This document shows positions 43,347 to 52,240 of a stretch of 64,000 nt of DNA, in pieces. The translations under genes were made by a program, and so were the position numbers. Under the pieces are notes generated by a model. It made no database searches, was not told where the DNA came from, and was given only the letters and a program-made list of their open reading frames with translations. Where the stretch lies: assembly GCA_965237855.1 (NCBI GenBank), contig CBDEGK010000005.1:248001-312000 (forward strand), in the 5' to 3' direction. Source of the DNA: CBDEGK01 sp965237855. GTDB taxonomy: Bacteria; Pseudomonadota; Gammaproteobacteria; Pseudomonadales; Halieaceae. Every line of letters starts with the position of its first letter. Position 1 is the stretch's first letter.

Positions 43347-44114
43347 ATGACTGACGACGACGATTCCATCGATCATATTCCGCCGATTGTCCCGGCCCGG
43401 GACGAGGTGGTCGCGCGCACCCGCAGTGGCGGCAAGCGCAAGAAATCCGCTCGTAAATCCGGTGGCTCGACGGGCTTGTGGGCGCGCCTGTTTATCGTGG
43501 TCAGCCTGGTGGTGGCGGCTGTGGCCTGTGCCTGGGCCTGGCAGTTACAGCAGCAGTTGCAAGTCGCAGAGCGCAATCTGCAAGATTATGGCGAGCGTAT
43601 TGCTGACCTGGAAGATCGTCTGTCAGATACCGATGAGGGCGTGAACCAGTCCAGTGCCGCCATGGCGGTGAAGATAAAGGAGCTGTATTCCGAGGTGGAC
43701 AAGCTGTGGGCTTCTGCCTGGCGCAAGAACAAAGCCAAACTCGCTGACCTGGAAAAAGTTTCCGGACGTCACAGCAGCCAGTTGGCAACCCTGGGTAATA
43801 CCGATGAAACTTATTCGGCCCAGCTCAAGTCGCTGGCGGCGGATATGCAGAAATTGAAGGCAGTGGCCGGCGACCTCGAACGCCTGGTCGAATCTGCGCA
43901 GGCCAGTGAAAGCCAGTTAGAGAAACTCGGTGACGATCTCAATCGCATGGGACTGGAGTATGCCAAGTTGCAGAAACGGGTGACGACGAACGAGGAGTGG
44001 GTGGATTCCATCAACGGTTTTCGCCGGCAGGTTAATCGCACGCTGTCTGAATTGAATGCACGTTTAACTGAATTACAAGGCCCTGTGGCTCCCCCCGCAC
44101 CCGCTGGCGGCTAG
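43347..44114 (+). CDS. Single-pass membrane protein with periplasmic coiled coil
   Basis: A 255-residue protein starting MTDDDDSIDHIPP. A basic stretch (RSGGKRKKSARKSGG, about 26-40) precedes one membrane segment (about 44-65). The rest is predicted coiled coil (heptads rich in Leu, Gln and Glu) ending in a Pro-rich tail. The topology suggests an acidic cytoplasmic tip and a long periplasmic rod. The open frame starts earlier, at 43272, inside the preceding gene; ATG at 43347 is chosen because it gives a sensible N-terminus. I do not recognise a named family. Confidence 0.6.
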   Translation: MTDDDDSIDHIPPIVPARDEVVARTRSGGKRKKSARKSGGSTGLWARLFIVVSLVVAAVACAWAWQLQQQLQVAERNLQDYGERIADLEDRLSDTDEGVNQSSAAMAVKIKELYSEVDKLWASAWRKNKAKLADLEKVSGRHSSQLATLGNTDETYSAQLKSLAADMQKLKAVAGDLERLVESAQASESQLEKLGDDLNRMGLEYAKLQKRVTTNEEWVDSINGFRRQVNRTLSELNARLTELQGPVAPPAPAGG

Positions 44115-44127
44115 CCCGCGCGCAAGC

Positions 44128-44898
44128 CTACTCGAAGACTGGTTCCCGTTTTTCCATAAACGCTGCCATAGCCTCTGCTGATTCGGCAGAGGCCATGGCC
44201 CTGGCAAAATATTCCTGCTCCAGGTCGTGGGCATCCTGCATGGCGGCACGCAGGGGTTCTCTCAGCAATTTCTTGGTCGCCTGTACAGATAGTGGCGGAA
44301 GTTTGGCCAGTTGCAGGGAGATAGATTTGGCGTGTCCCACCACCGACTCGCGACTGATCTCGTTTACCAGGCCGATATCGACGGCGGTTTCGGCGTCAAA
44401 ACTTTCCCCCAGCATAAGTAGTTCAGCCGCTTTCTGATGGCCCGCCAGGCGCGGCAGCAATAGGCTGGAGGAGGCTTCCGGCACTAAACCGAGCTGTGCG
44501 AACGGCAGCTTGAAGCGTGCATTATCCTGGGCGAAAACCATGTCGCAGTGCAAAAGCATGGTGGTTCCCACACCGACGGCCGGGCCCGCGACAGCGGCAA
44601 TGATGGGTTTTTGGGCCCGCATCAACGCTTTCAGGAAGCGCACGGCGGGCACTTCTTCATAGTTGCCCAGGTCCTTGGAGACAAAGTCGGCAATGTCATT
44701 ACCGGAACTGAAACAGTCATCACTGCCGTAAATCAGGATGACCCGCACGTCCTCGTCATCATCGGCGCGCTCAATAGCCTGGGCCATGGCCCAGTACATA
44801 CCGTGGTTGAGGGCATTTTTGCGGTCTTCCCGATCCAGGTGCAGATAGAGAACGTGCTCGCGCAGGTTAATATCGACAAATTCTACGCTGGAATTCAT
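44128..44898 (-). CDS. Enoyl-CoA hydratase/isomerase family protein
   Basis: A 256-residue crotonase-fold protein. The oxyanion segments SSGNDIADF and AVAGPAVGVGTTMLLHCD are clear, followed by FKLPFAQLGLVPEASSSLLL. The Glu in LVPEASS fits the catalytic position of delta3-delta2 enoyl-CoA isomerases or PaaG-type hydratases. The N-terminal VDINLREHVLYLHLDREDRKN is typical. It is divergent from the fumarase gene and not part of the steroid cluster. Fatty acid degradation is the most likely role. Confidence 0.8.
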   Translation of the reverse strand: MNSSVEFVDINLREHVLYLHLDREDRKNALNHGMYWAMAQAIERADDDEDVRVILIYGSDDCFSSGNDIADFVSKDLGNYEEVPAVRFLKALMRAQKPIIAAVAGPAVGVGTTMLLHCDMVFAQDNARFKLPFAQLGLVPEASSSLLLPRLAGHQKAAELLMLGESFDAETAVDIGLVNEISRESVVGHAKSISLQLAKLPPLSVQATKKLLREPLRAAMQDAHDLEQEYFARAMASAESAEAMAAFMEKREPVFE

Positions 44899-45011
44899 TA
44901 TTTTTTTCCTCCGTGCAGACCGCTTAGGTTAACACCAGATTGAACAAATGGGAGGGCTTTTTAGGTACAATAGATGCCCTTGTTCATTCAGTCAGTACAG
45001 AGGATTTCCCC

Positions 45012-46535
45012 ATGACGGTGATACGTCAGGATGACCTGATCGACAGTGTCGCGGATGCGCTGCAATTCATTTCCTACTTCCACCCGCTGGACTTTATTCA
45101 CGCCGTGCATGAAGCCTATGAACGCGAGCAGAATCCCGCGGCCAAAGATGCGATGGCGCAAATTCTGATCAATTCGCGTATGTGTGCCCAGGGCCATCGG
45201 CCAATCTGTCAGGACACAGGTATCGTGGTCGTGTTTATCAAGATCGGCATGAATGTGCAGTGGGATGCAGATATGTCGGTTGCCGATATGATCAATGAGG
45301 GGGTGCGGCGCGCCTACCTGCAGCCGGACAATATCCTGCGCGCCTCTATTCTCGACGACCCCGCCGGTGCTCGTACCAACACCAAAGACAACACACCGGC
45401 GGTGATCCACATGGAGGTTGTCGAGGGCGATACAGTTGATGTGGCGGTGGCGGCAAAAGGCGGCGGTTCTGAGAACAAAGCCAGGTTGGTCATGCTGAAT
45501 CCCTCCGACAGCATCGTCGACTGGGTGGTGGAGACCTTGCCCACCATGGGTGTCGGCTGGTGCCCCCCCGGTATATTGGGAATCGGCATCGGCGGCACCG
45601 CCGAGAAGGCCGCCGTCATGGCCAAGGAAGCCATGATGGAGCCCATCGATATTCACGATTTACGTGAGCGCGGGCCGTCAAACCGGGTAGAGGAATTGCG
45701 CCTGGAAATCATGGATGCAGTGAACAAGTTGGGCATTGGTGCCCAGGGCCTGGGTGGCCTGACCACGGTCGTGGATGTCAAGATCCAGGATTATCCTACC
45801 CACGCCGCATCACTACCGGTGGCCATGATTCCCAACTGTGCGGCCACCCGCCACACCCATTTTGTTCTGGATGGCTCAGGTCCGGCATTGCAGACACCAC
45901 CCAATGTGGATGACTGGCCGGACATTACCTGGGAGGTGAGCGACAACGTCAAACGGGTCAACCTGGATACCGTGACCAGGGAAGAGGCGGCCAGCTGGCA
46001 GCCAGGTGATACCTTGCTGTTGTCTGGCAAGATGTTCACCGGTCGCGATGCGGCGCACAAGAAAATGAAAGAACTGATTGAGAGTGGCGAGGGTTTGCCA
46101 GCGGAAGTGGATCTAAAGGGTAAATTTATCTACTACGTGGGTCCGGTTGATCCAGTCCGCGATGAAGTGATGGGCCCTGCCGGCCCCACCACGGCCAGCC
46201 GCATGGATAAATTCACAGACTTTATCCTCGAGCACACCGGCTTGATGGGCATGATTGGCAAGGCCGAACGCGGGCCCACCGGTATCGAAGCCATTAAGAA
46301 GCACGGTGCGACCTACCTGATGGCGGTGGGTGGAGCGGCGTACCTGGTATCCAAGGCCATTGTGAATGCCAGGGTTGTCGCCTTCCCGGAAATGGGTATG
46401 GAGGCTATCTACGAGTTTGAGGTCAACGAAATGCCGGTCACGGTTGCCGTGGATGTCAGGGGTGAATCGGTGCACACCATCGGTCCTGCCATCTGGAAAA
46501 AGAAAATCGAGGAGCAGGCCCTCGAGGTTGTTTAG
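45012..46535 (+). CDS. fumA: Fumarate hydratase, class I (iron-sulfur)
   Basis: A 507-residue class I fumarase with alpha and beta parts fused. The N-terminal part has RPICQDTGIVVVFIKIG and SENKARL, and Cys residues at the expected cluster positions (CQDTG, CPPG, CAATRH). The C-terminal beta domain has GRDAAHKKMKEL and PTTASRMDKFTD. The [4Fe-4S] enzyme interconverts fumarate and malate in the TCA cycle; L-tartrate dehydratase is a close relative. An upstream extension to 44940 is rejected because ATG 45012 has AGAGGA 7 nt before it. It overlaps sbcB by 8 bp. Confidence 0.92.
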   Translation: MTVIRQDDLIDSVADALQFISYFHPLDFIHAVHEAYEREQNPAAKDAMAQILINSRMCAQGHRPICQDTGIVVVFIKIGMNVQWDADMSVADMINEGVRRAYLQPDNILRASILDDPAGARTNTKDNTPAVIHMEVVEGDTVDVAVAAKGGGSENKARLVMLNPSDSIVDWVVETLPTMGVGWCPPGILGIGIGGTAEKAAVMAKEAMMEPIDIHDLRERGPSNRVEELRLEIMDAVNKLGIGAQGLGGLTTVVDVKIQDYPTHAASLPVAMIPNCAATRHTHFVLDGSGPALQTPPNVDDWPDITWEVSDNVKRVNLDTVTREEAASWQPGDTLLLSGKMFTGRDAAHKKMKELIESGEGLPAEVDLKGKFIYYVGPVDPVRDEVMGPAGPTTASRMDKFTDFILEHTGLMGMIGKAERGPTGIEAIKKHGATYLMAVGGAAYLVSKAIVNARVVAFPEMGMEAIYEFEVNEMPVTVAVDVRGESVHTIGPAIWKKKIEEQALEVV

Positions 46536-47946
46536 CTTCTACTGGCACGACTACGAAACCTTCGGCACCGATCCCAGCCGCGATCGACCGGTGCAGTTTG
46601 CGGGCATCAGAACCGATGCAGATCTGAATATTATTGGCAAACCCCTGGTGGTGTTCTGCAAACCTGCGGGCGATGTTCTGCCCCAGCCTGAGGCCTGCCT
46701 GGTCACTGGCATTACACCGCAACGAGCACTGGAAGAGGGTGTTTGCGAAGCAGAGTTTATCCGCCTGATTCATGCCGAACTGTCCCAAGCTGGCACCTGC
46801 GGGGTGGGCTATAACACCATCCGTTTCGATGACGAGGTAACCCGGTACACACTGTACCGCAATTTCTATGACCCTTATGAGCGCGAATATCGAGACGGCA
46901 ATTCGCGCTGGGATATCATCGATATGTTGCGCCTGACCTATGCCCTGCGCCCGGAGGGCATCGAATGGCCGCGGCGCGAAGATGGCCTGCCCAGCTTTAA
47001 GCTGGAGTTGCTGACCGAGGCCAATGGCATTGGCCACAGCAGTGCCCACGACGCCCTCTCTGATGTGGAAGCGACCATCGCGGTAGCCCGAATGGTCAAA
47101 GAAAAGCAGCCCAAACTGTTTGAACATGTGTTGCAGCTGCGTTCCAAGCAGGCGGTAGCGGAGTTGCTGGATGTCTCGGCGATGAAACCTGTGCTGCATG
47201 TGTCCGGTAAATTTGGCGCCCAGCGCAACAATATTGCCCTGGTGGCGCCAGTGGCGATGCATCCCACCAACAAGAGCGAAGTTATCTGCGTGGATTTGTC
47301 ACGGCCCGCGTCAGAGCTGGCGCAACTCAGTGCAGATGACATCTCACAGTATCTGTTCTCGGCCCGGGATCAATTGCCCGAAGGTGTCCAGCGGCCAGCT
47401 ATCAAAACCATCCGCACCAACCGCTGCCCGGTTGTGCTTACGCCCAAATTATTGGATGACGCCACGGCCGAGCGTCTTGAGATCGACCGGCAACAGTGCC
47501 TGGCCAACGCCGAGCAATTGAAGACGGTGGCTGGGCTGGCTAAGAAGCTGCAACAAGTATTTGCCGAGCGCAGTTTTCCGCAGCAGAACGATCCCGATCG
47601 TATGCTCTATAGCGGGGGTTTCTTCGGCGCTGCTGACAAGCGTGAGATGGGGCGTGTGCGAGTCGCCAGCGCCGACCAACTGCGCGATGAGAGCTTCCTA
47701 TTCGAAGATCGGCGCTTGCCAGAAATGCTGTTTCGCTACCGGGCACGGAACTATCCAGACAGCCTGACCCCGGAGGAGTGCGCCCAGTGGGAGGAGTATC
47801 GTTTTCAATACCTGACCGATCCTGATGCTGGAGCGAGCATTTCTTTGGAGGGCTACCATTCGAAGATTGACGAGCTGCTGGCGCAAGGCGAATCAAACCC
47901 GGTATTGCAGGATCTGTTGGATTATGGAGATCAATTGTTAGCATGA
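46528..47946 (+). CDS. sbcB: Exodeoxyribonuclease I
   Basis: A 472-residue DEDD exonuclease. Residues start (M)FSFYWHDYETFGTDPSRDRP, with the Asp and Glu of ExoI in HDYETFG, then GYNTIRFDDEVTR and HDALSDVEATI. The C-terminal half is the SH3-like and helical ExoI part (RYRARNYPDSLTPEE). It degrades single-stranded DNA 3' to 5' and works in mismatch repair and recombination. The family alignment requires the start at TTG 46528 inside the fumarase gene; the earlier open frame from 46366 is an artefact. A 4-bp overlap joins it to the next gene. Confidence 0.92.
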   Translation: MFSFYWHDYETFGTDPSRDRPVQFAGIRTDADLNIIGKPLVVFCKPAGDVLPQPEACLVTGITPQRALEEGVCEAEFIRLIHAELSQAGTCGVGYNTIRFDDEVTRYTLYRNFYDPYEREYRDGNSRWDIIDMLRLTYALRPEGIEWPRREDGLPSFKLELLTEANGIGHSSAHDALSDVEATIAVARMVKEKQPKLFEHVLQLRSKQAVAELLDVSAMKPVLHVSGKFGAQRNNIALVAPVAMHPTNKSEVICVDLSRPASELAQLSADDISQYLFSARDQLPEGVQRPAIKTIRTNRCPVVLTPKLLDDATAERLEIDRQQCLANAEQLKTVAGLAKKLQQVFAERSFPQQNDPDRMLYSGGFFGAADKREMGRVRVASADQLRDESFLFEDRRLPEMLFRYRARNYPDSLTPEECAQWEEYRFQYLTDPDAGASISLEGYHSKIDELLAQGESNPVLQDLLDYGDQLLA

Positions 47947-48509
47947 GTGTAGAGCGAGCCAAATTTAGTCATCCCATCCCCGAATCGTTATCGAAGAGGC
48001 CGGTAGACGCGCGCGGTTATCCTATACCCCATGGTGTTTGGCAGAACCCGGAAACTGGCGAGTACGACTTTCGCGTAATTGACCAGCAGAAAAGAATGAT
48101 GGCTCTGAAGAAACGACTCTGTGCGGTGAGTGGGCTGAAAATGGAGGACGGAGAGTATTGGTTTGTGGGTGGTATCGAGAGCTACAAACAGCACTTGTTC
48201 GTGGATGGCCCCATGAGGAGGGAAGTGGCTGAGTTCAGTTTGATGACCTGTCCTCATCTTGTATTACCCGGAGCTAGCTACCGCCGGTCTGGCCTGGAGG
48301 AGAGCTATAGGCCGGAACTTACGGTTACCAACAAGTCCGAGATACTGATGTGCGCGAAAACCACGGTATATGAAATCTGCACAATCAAAGACTTCCCCTA
48401 CGTTAAAGCGGGGCGATGGAAAGCAGTAGGTTGGTGGCGCGGCGGCGCAATGACGACTAAGGCGGTGGCGCTGCCGATTCTGGAGTCGCACGGAATAAGG
48501 CTGGGCTGA
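47943..48509 (+). CDS. Uncharacterised 188-residue protein
   Basis: An unnamed protein whose ATG overlaps the exonuclease stop (ATGA), so it is probably co-translated with it. Visible features are a PVDARGYPIPHGVWQNPETG opening, a DFRVIDQQK stretch, a CAVSGLKM segment, HLFVDGPMRREVAEFSLMTC, and a C-terminal YEICTIKDFPYVKAGRW. The pattern resembles actinobacterial and phage hypothetical proteins that have a treble-clef-like CxxCG site, here with one Cys replaced. No signal peptide or membrane segment. Function unknown. Confidence 0.6.
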   Translation: MSVERAKFSHPIPESLSKRPVDARGYPIPHGVWQNPETGEYDFRVIDQQKRMMALKKRLCAVSGLKMEDGEYWFVGGIESYKQHLFVDGPMRREVAEFSLMTCPHLVLPGASYRRSGLEESYRPELTVTNKSEILMCAKTTVYEICTIKDFPYVKAGRWKAVGWWRGGAMTTKAVALPILESHGIRLG

Positions 48510-48549
48510 TTAGCCGACATTTTACCGTTTTAACCCCCCCGGCCCCGTT

Positions 48550-48555
48550 TATAAT
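48550..48555 (+). promoter_or_regulatory. Candidate -10 box upstream of pyrB
   Basis: TATAAT lies 43 bp before the pyrB start in a gap of 88 bp. The stretch where a -35 would be (about 48527-48532) does not match consensus well, so this is a weak call. Confidence 0.4.
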
Positions 48556-48597
48556 AGCCACCTGATCGAATTCAGAAAGTCGAGCCTGGAGATTCCC

Positions 48598-49611
48598 GTG
48601 CAATTCGCTGGCAGCCATATTCTTTCCGTCAACCAGTTTGAGCGCACGGATATTGAAGCTATTTTTGCTGTCGCCGACCGCATGGAGCCCTATGCGCACC
48701 GGCTCAAAATTACCCATGTGCTGGATGGCGCGATTCTTGGTTCGATGTTCTTCGAGCCCAGCACTCGTACCCGGGTCAGTTTTGGCGCTGCGTTCAATCT
48801 GCTGGGTGGTCACGTGCGCGAGACCACCGGCTTTGAGCATTCCGCGATTGCCAAGGGAGAATCCCTCTACGATACGGCGCGGGTGATTTCCGGCTACAGC
48901 GACATCATTGCCATGCGCCATCCGGAGGAGGGCTCGGTAGCCGAGTTTGCCTCCGCCAGCCGGGTGCCCGTCCTCAATGGCGGCGACGGTGCCAATGAGC
49001 ACCCAACCCAGGCCTTGCTGGACCTCTATACCATCAACAGTGAAATGCAGGGGCGTGGCGGCAGCATCGACAATATTCGTATCGCCCTGATCGGCGACCT
49101 GCGCCACGGTCGCACCGTGCATTCCCTGTGCAAACTGCTGAGCCTGTTTGAGAACATTGAGGTCTACCTGATTTCACCGCCAGAACTGAGTATGCCGGCG
49201 GATATTGTCCAATTGATGCGTGGGGCCGGTCATTCGGTACTCGAAACGGAAGAATTGGAGAGCCACATAGCCCATGTGGACATCGCCTATTCCACCCGTA
49301 TTCAGGAGGAGCGCTTTGGTTCCCAGGAAGAGGCGGATCGCTACCGCGGTCGTTTTCGCCTCAACCAGAATATCTACACCGAGCACTGCGACCCCAATAC
49401 CGTCATCATGCACCCACTGCCACGAGATTCGCGCTCCGAAGCCAACGAACTCGACAACGACCTCAACGACAATCCCAACCTCGCCATCTTTCGCCAGACC
49501 GATAACGGTGTATTGGTGCGCATGGCCTTGTTTGCCATGGTGTTGGACGTGGTGGAGCAAGTTGAGCGCGAGTCGCGCGATGTAAACTGGTACACCGGTA
49601 GCCGGTTCTAG
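48598..49611 (+). CDS. pyrB: Aspartate carbamoyltransferase catalytic subunit
   Basis: A 337-residue ATCase from GTG 48598. Carbamoyl phosphate-binding motif FFEPSTRTRVSFGAAF, HPTQALLDL and the aspartate-site MHPLPRDSRSEANELD are all intact. It catalyses the first committed step of pyrimidine synthesis. The sequence differs from the Pseudomonas type that needs an inactive PyrC partner, and no pyrC or pyrI gene follows. It may act as a free trimer; that is an inference. Confidence 0.9.
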   Translation: MQFAGSHILSVNQFERTDIEAIFAVADRMEPYAHRLKITHVLDGAILGSMFFEPSTRTRVSFGAAFNLLGGHVRETTGFEHSAIAKGESLYDTARVISGYSDIIAMRHPEEGSVAEFASASRVPVLNGGDGANEHPTQALLDLYTINSEMQGRGGSIDNIRIALIGDLRHGRTVHSLCKLLSLFENIEVYLISPPELSMPADIVQLMRGAGHSVLETEELESHIAHVDIAYSTRIQEERFGSQEEADRYRGRFRLNQNIYTEHCDPNTVIMHPLPRDSRSEANELDNDLNDNPNLAIFRQTDNGVLVRMALFAMVLDVVEQVERESRDVNWYTGSRF

Positions 49612-49665
49612 CCATGCAATGGTTGGCCCTCCACGGCGACAAACTGCGCCAGCACTGGTGTTGAG

Positions 49666-51264
49666 ATGAATCCCGATCACGCCGGTGAAATCAGCGAACA
49701 ACAGGATTCGGGCCTGCTGCGGTCGAGTGCCATTGTCGGCACCATGACCATGATGTCGCGGGTGCTGGGCTTGGTGCGAGACGTGGTTATCGCCGGTTTC
49801 GTGGGTGCCAGCGCCAATGCTGATGCCTTCTTCATCGCCTTCAAGGTGCCGCAGTTCTTACGGCGCCTGTTTGCAGAAGGCGCTTTTTCCCAGGCCTTTG
49901 TGCCGGTGCTGGCGGAGTATCGGGAGCAGGGTTCGGTGGCGGCGGTGAAAGCCCTGGTGGACAGGGTGGCCGGTGTCTTGGGCGGCAGCCTGATCCTGGT
50001 CACCGGTGTCATGGTACTGGCGGCACCGTTGGTAACCGTGCTGTTCGCGCCGGGCTTTATTGGTCATCCAGAAAAATTCCAGCTGACTGCGGACATGATT
50101 CGCATCACGTTCCCCTACCTGTTCCTGATCTCCATGACTGGCTTTTGCGGCGCCGTACTCAACAGTTACGGTCGTTTTGCGGTGCCGGCCTTTACCCCGG
50201 TGTGGCTGAATATTTCACTGATAGCAGCCGCCACGGTAGCAGCGCCGCTGCTCGATGAGCCGGTGTTTGCCCTGGCCTGGGGGGTATTCCTGGCCGGGCT
50301 GGTGCAGTTGCTGTTCCAGCTGCCGTTCCTGTACCAGCTGAAAATGGTGCCGACACCGACCTGGGATACCCGCGATGAGGGTGTGCGCCGGATCATGATG
50401 TTGATGATTCCAGCATTGTTTGGGGTCTCGGTCTCGCAAATTAACCTGCTGCTGGATACGGTGCTGGCCAGTTTCCTGCCCACCGGCAGTGTGTCGTGGC
50501 TTTACTATTCCGACCGGCTGACGGAGCTACCGCTGGGTGTGTTTGGTATCGCGATAGCGACGGTGATACTGCCAAGCCTGTCGCGCCACCAGGCCAGTGA
50601 CGCTGCAGACCAGTTTTCCCGCACACTTGATTGGGCGCTGCGCAGCGTGTTGCTGATTGGTGTGCCCGCCAGCCTGGCGTTGCTGGTGTTGGCAGAGCCC
50701 ATTCTGATCAGCCTGTTCCAGTACGGTGCCCTCACACCCCACGATGTGCAGATGGCCAGTCTGAGTCTGAAGGCCTATTGCGTCGGCTTGCTGCCCTTTA
50801 TGTTGATAAAAATCCTCGCTCCGGGGTTCTATGCACGGCAGGACATGCGTACGCCGGTGAAAATTGGCATCATCGCCATGGTCGCCAATATGGTGCTCAA
50901 CCTGGTGCTGGTGATTCCCCTGCACCACTATTGGCAAATCGGCCATGTCGGGCTGGCGCTGGCCACATCACTGGCGGCTTTTATCAACGCCGGCCTGTTG
51001 TTTCGGGGCTTGCGGCGGGAGCGGGTGATAAGGTTCCAGGCCGGCTGGGCAGGGTTGTTGCTGCGTTTGCTGGTATCCGGCGGACTGATGGTAGTAGTCC
51101 TGTGGTGGCTGACACCCGCCCCGGAGCAATGGTTGCAATGGGATTGGCGCTCCCGTGCCCTGCAGCTGGTGATGCTGGTCGGCGTGGGACTGGGTATCTA
51201 TCTCGCAGCCCAGGTGGCACTGGGTACCCGAATTAGGGATTATTACGCGCCAAAGCAGCGTTGA
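49666..51264 (+). CDS. murJ: Lipid II flippase MurJ
   Basis: A 532-residue multispanning protein with about 14 hydrophobic segments. The N-terminal TMTMMSRVLGLVRDVVIAGFVG, the ADAFFIAFKVPQFLRRLFAEGAF motif and LYYSDRLTELPLGVFGIAIA are diagnostic of MurJ/MviN. It moves lipid-linked peptidoglycan precursors across the inner membrane. It precedes ribF, as in Pseudomonas. Confidence 0.95.
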   Translation: MNPDHAGEISEQQDSGLLRSSAIVGTMTMMSRVLGLVRDVVIAGFVGASANADAFFIAFKVPQFLRRLFAEGAFSQAFVPVLAEYREQGSVAAVKALVDRVAGVLGGSLILVTGVMVLAAPLVTVLFAPGFIGHPEKFQLTADMIRITFPYLFLISMTGFCGAVLNSYGRFAVPAFTPVWLNISLIAAATVAAPLLDEPVFALAWGVFLAGLVQLLFQLPFLYQLKMVPTPTWDTRDEGVRRIMMLMIPALFGVSVSQINLLLDTVLASFLPTGSVSWLYYSDRLTELPLGVFGIAIATVILPSLSRHQASDAADQFSRTLDWALRSVLLIGVPASLALLVLAEPILISLFQYGALTPHDVQMASLSLKAYCVGLLPFMLIKILAPGFYARQDMRTPVKIGIIAMVANMVLNLVLVIPLHHYWQIGHVGLALATSLAAFINAGLLFRGLRRERVIRFQAGWAGLLLRLLVSGGLMVVVLWWLTPAPEQWLQWDWRSRALQLVMLVGVGLGIYLAAQVALGTRIRDYYAPKQR

Positions 51265-51307
51265 TTTCGCTATAATGCCGCACTTTGACAGTGCAAAATC
51301 GGCAGGC

Positions 51308-52240
51308 ATGGAGCTCATTCGCGGCCTACACAATCTGCGCCCCCGTCACCGGGGGTGTGTTGCGACAATTGGCGCGTTTGACGGTGTGCACCATGGTCAT
51401 CGTGCCGTGTTGGGGCATTTACTGGAAAAGTCGCGTGAACTAGGCCTGCCCTCGGTAGTCATCCTGTTTGAACCCCTGCCGCGAGAGTATTTTGCGCCGG
51501 CCCAGGCGCCGGCGCGGCTGATGAGTTTCGGGGAGAAGTTCCGGGCCCTGCAGGCACTGGGTGTCGATCGGGTGTTGCGGGTGCGGTTTGATGAACAATT
51601 GCAAACCATGAGTGCGCAAGACTTCATCAGTCGAATCTTTGTCGAGGGCCTGGGTGTGCGCTATATCGTGGTTGGTGATGACCTGCGATTTGGCCACGAC
51701 CGCGAGGGCGACTTCGAGATGATGCGCAAGCACGGTAATGAGCATGGTTACGAGACGATGCACACCGCTACCCTGGGTTTTTCCGGCACCCGGGTCAGCA
51801 GCACCCGCATCCGCCAGGCGCTGGCAGATGCAGATTTTGCCCTGGCGGAGGAATTGCTGGGGCGCCCATACAGCATTACCGGCAAGGTGGTCTATGGCAA
51901 GCAATTGGGTCGCAGCCTGGGCTCGCCGACTGCCAATATGGAGTTACACCGTCTGCGAGCACCCTTGTCGGGTGTGTACCTGGTGGAGGTCACCGGGCTC
52001 GACGAGCAGGCCCTGCCCGGCGTGGCCAATGTGGGAACCCGGCCCACGGTTGACGACAGCATTCGTGCCAATCTGGAGGTACATCTGCTGGAATTTGACC
52101 GCGATATATACGGCAAGACCATCACTGTCACTTTCCTCGAGAAAGTGAGAGAGGAAGAGAAATTCGACTCGATAGAGTTGCTGGCTGAACAGATACAAAG
52201 GGATATTGCGCGAGGGCGCGAATTTTTTGGATATGAGTGA
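51308..52240 (+). CDS. ribF: Bifunctional riboflavin kinase/FAD synthetase
   Basis: A 310-residue RibF. The nucleotidyltransferase half has IGAFDGVHHGH and FSGTRVSSTRIRQAL; the kinase half has GKQLGRSLGSPTANM and GVANVGTRPTVDDS. It turns riboflavin into FMN and FAD, needed by the many flavoproteins here. The frame is open from ATG 51275, but the family start MELIRGLHNLRP at 51308 is preferred. Overlaps ileS by 8 bp. TATAAT at 51271-51276 may be a promoter element. Confidence 0.94.
   Translation: MELIRGLHNLRPRHRGCVATIGAFDGVHHGHRAVLGHLLEKSRELGLPSVVILFEPLPREYFAPAQAPARLMSFGEKFRALQALGVDRVLRVRFDEQLQTMSAQDFISRIFVEGLGVRYIVVGDDLRFGHDREGDFEMMRKHGNEHGYETMHTATLGFSGTRVSSTRIRQALADADFALAEELLGRPYSITGKVVYGKQLGRSLGSPTANMELHRLRAPLSGVYLVEVTGLDEQALPGVANVGTRPTVDDSIRANLEVHLLEFDRDIYGKTITVTFLEKVREEEKFDSIELLAEQIQRDIARGREFFGYE

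Noticed and set aside
46366..46527. Longer N-terminus of exonuclease I
   Set aside because: It lies entirely within the fumarase gene and the family alignment begins at the TTG at 46528.
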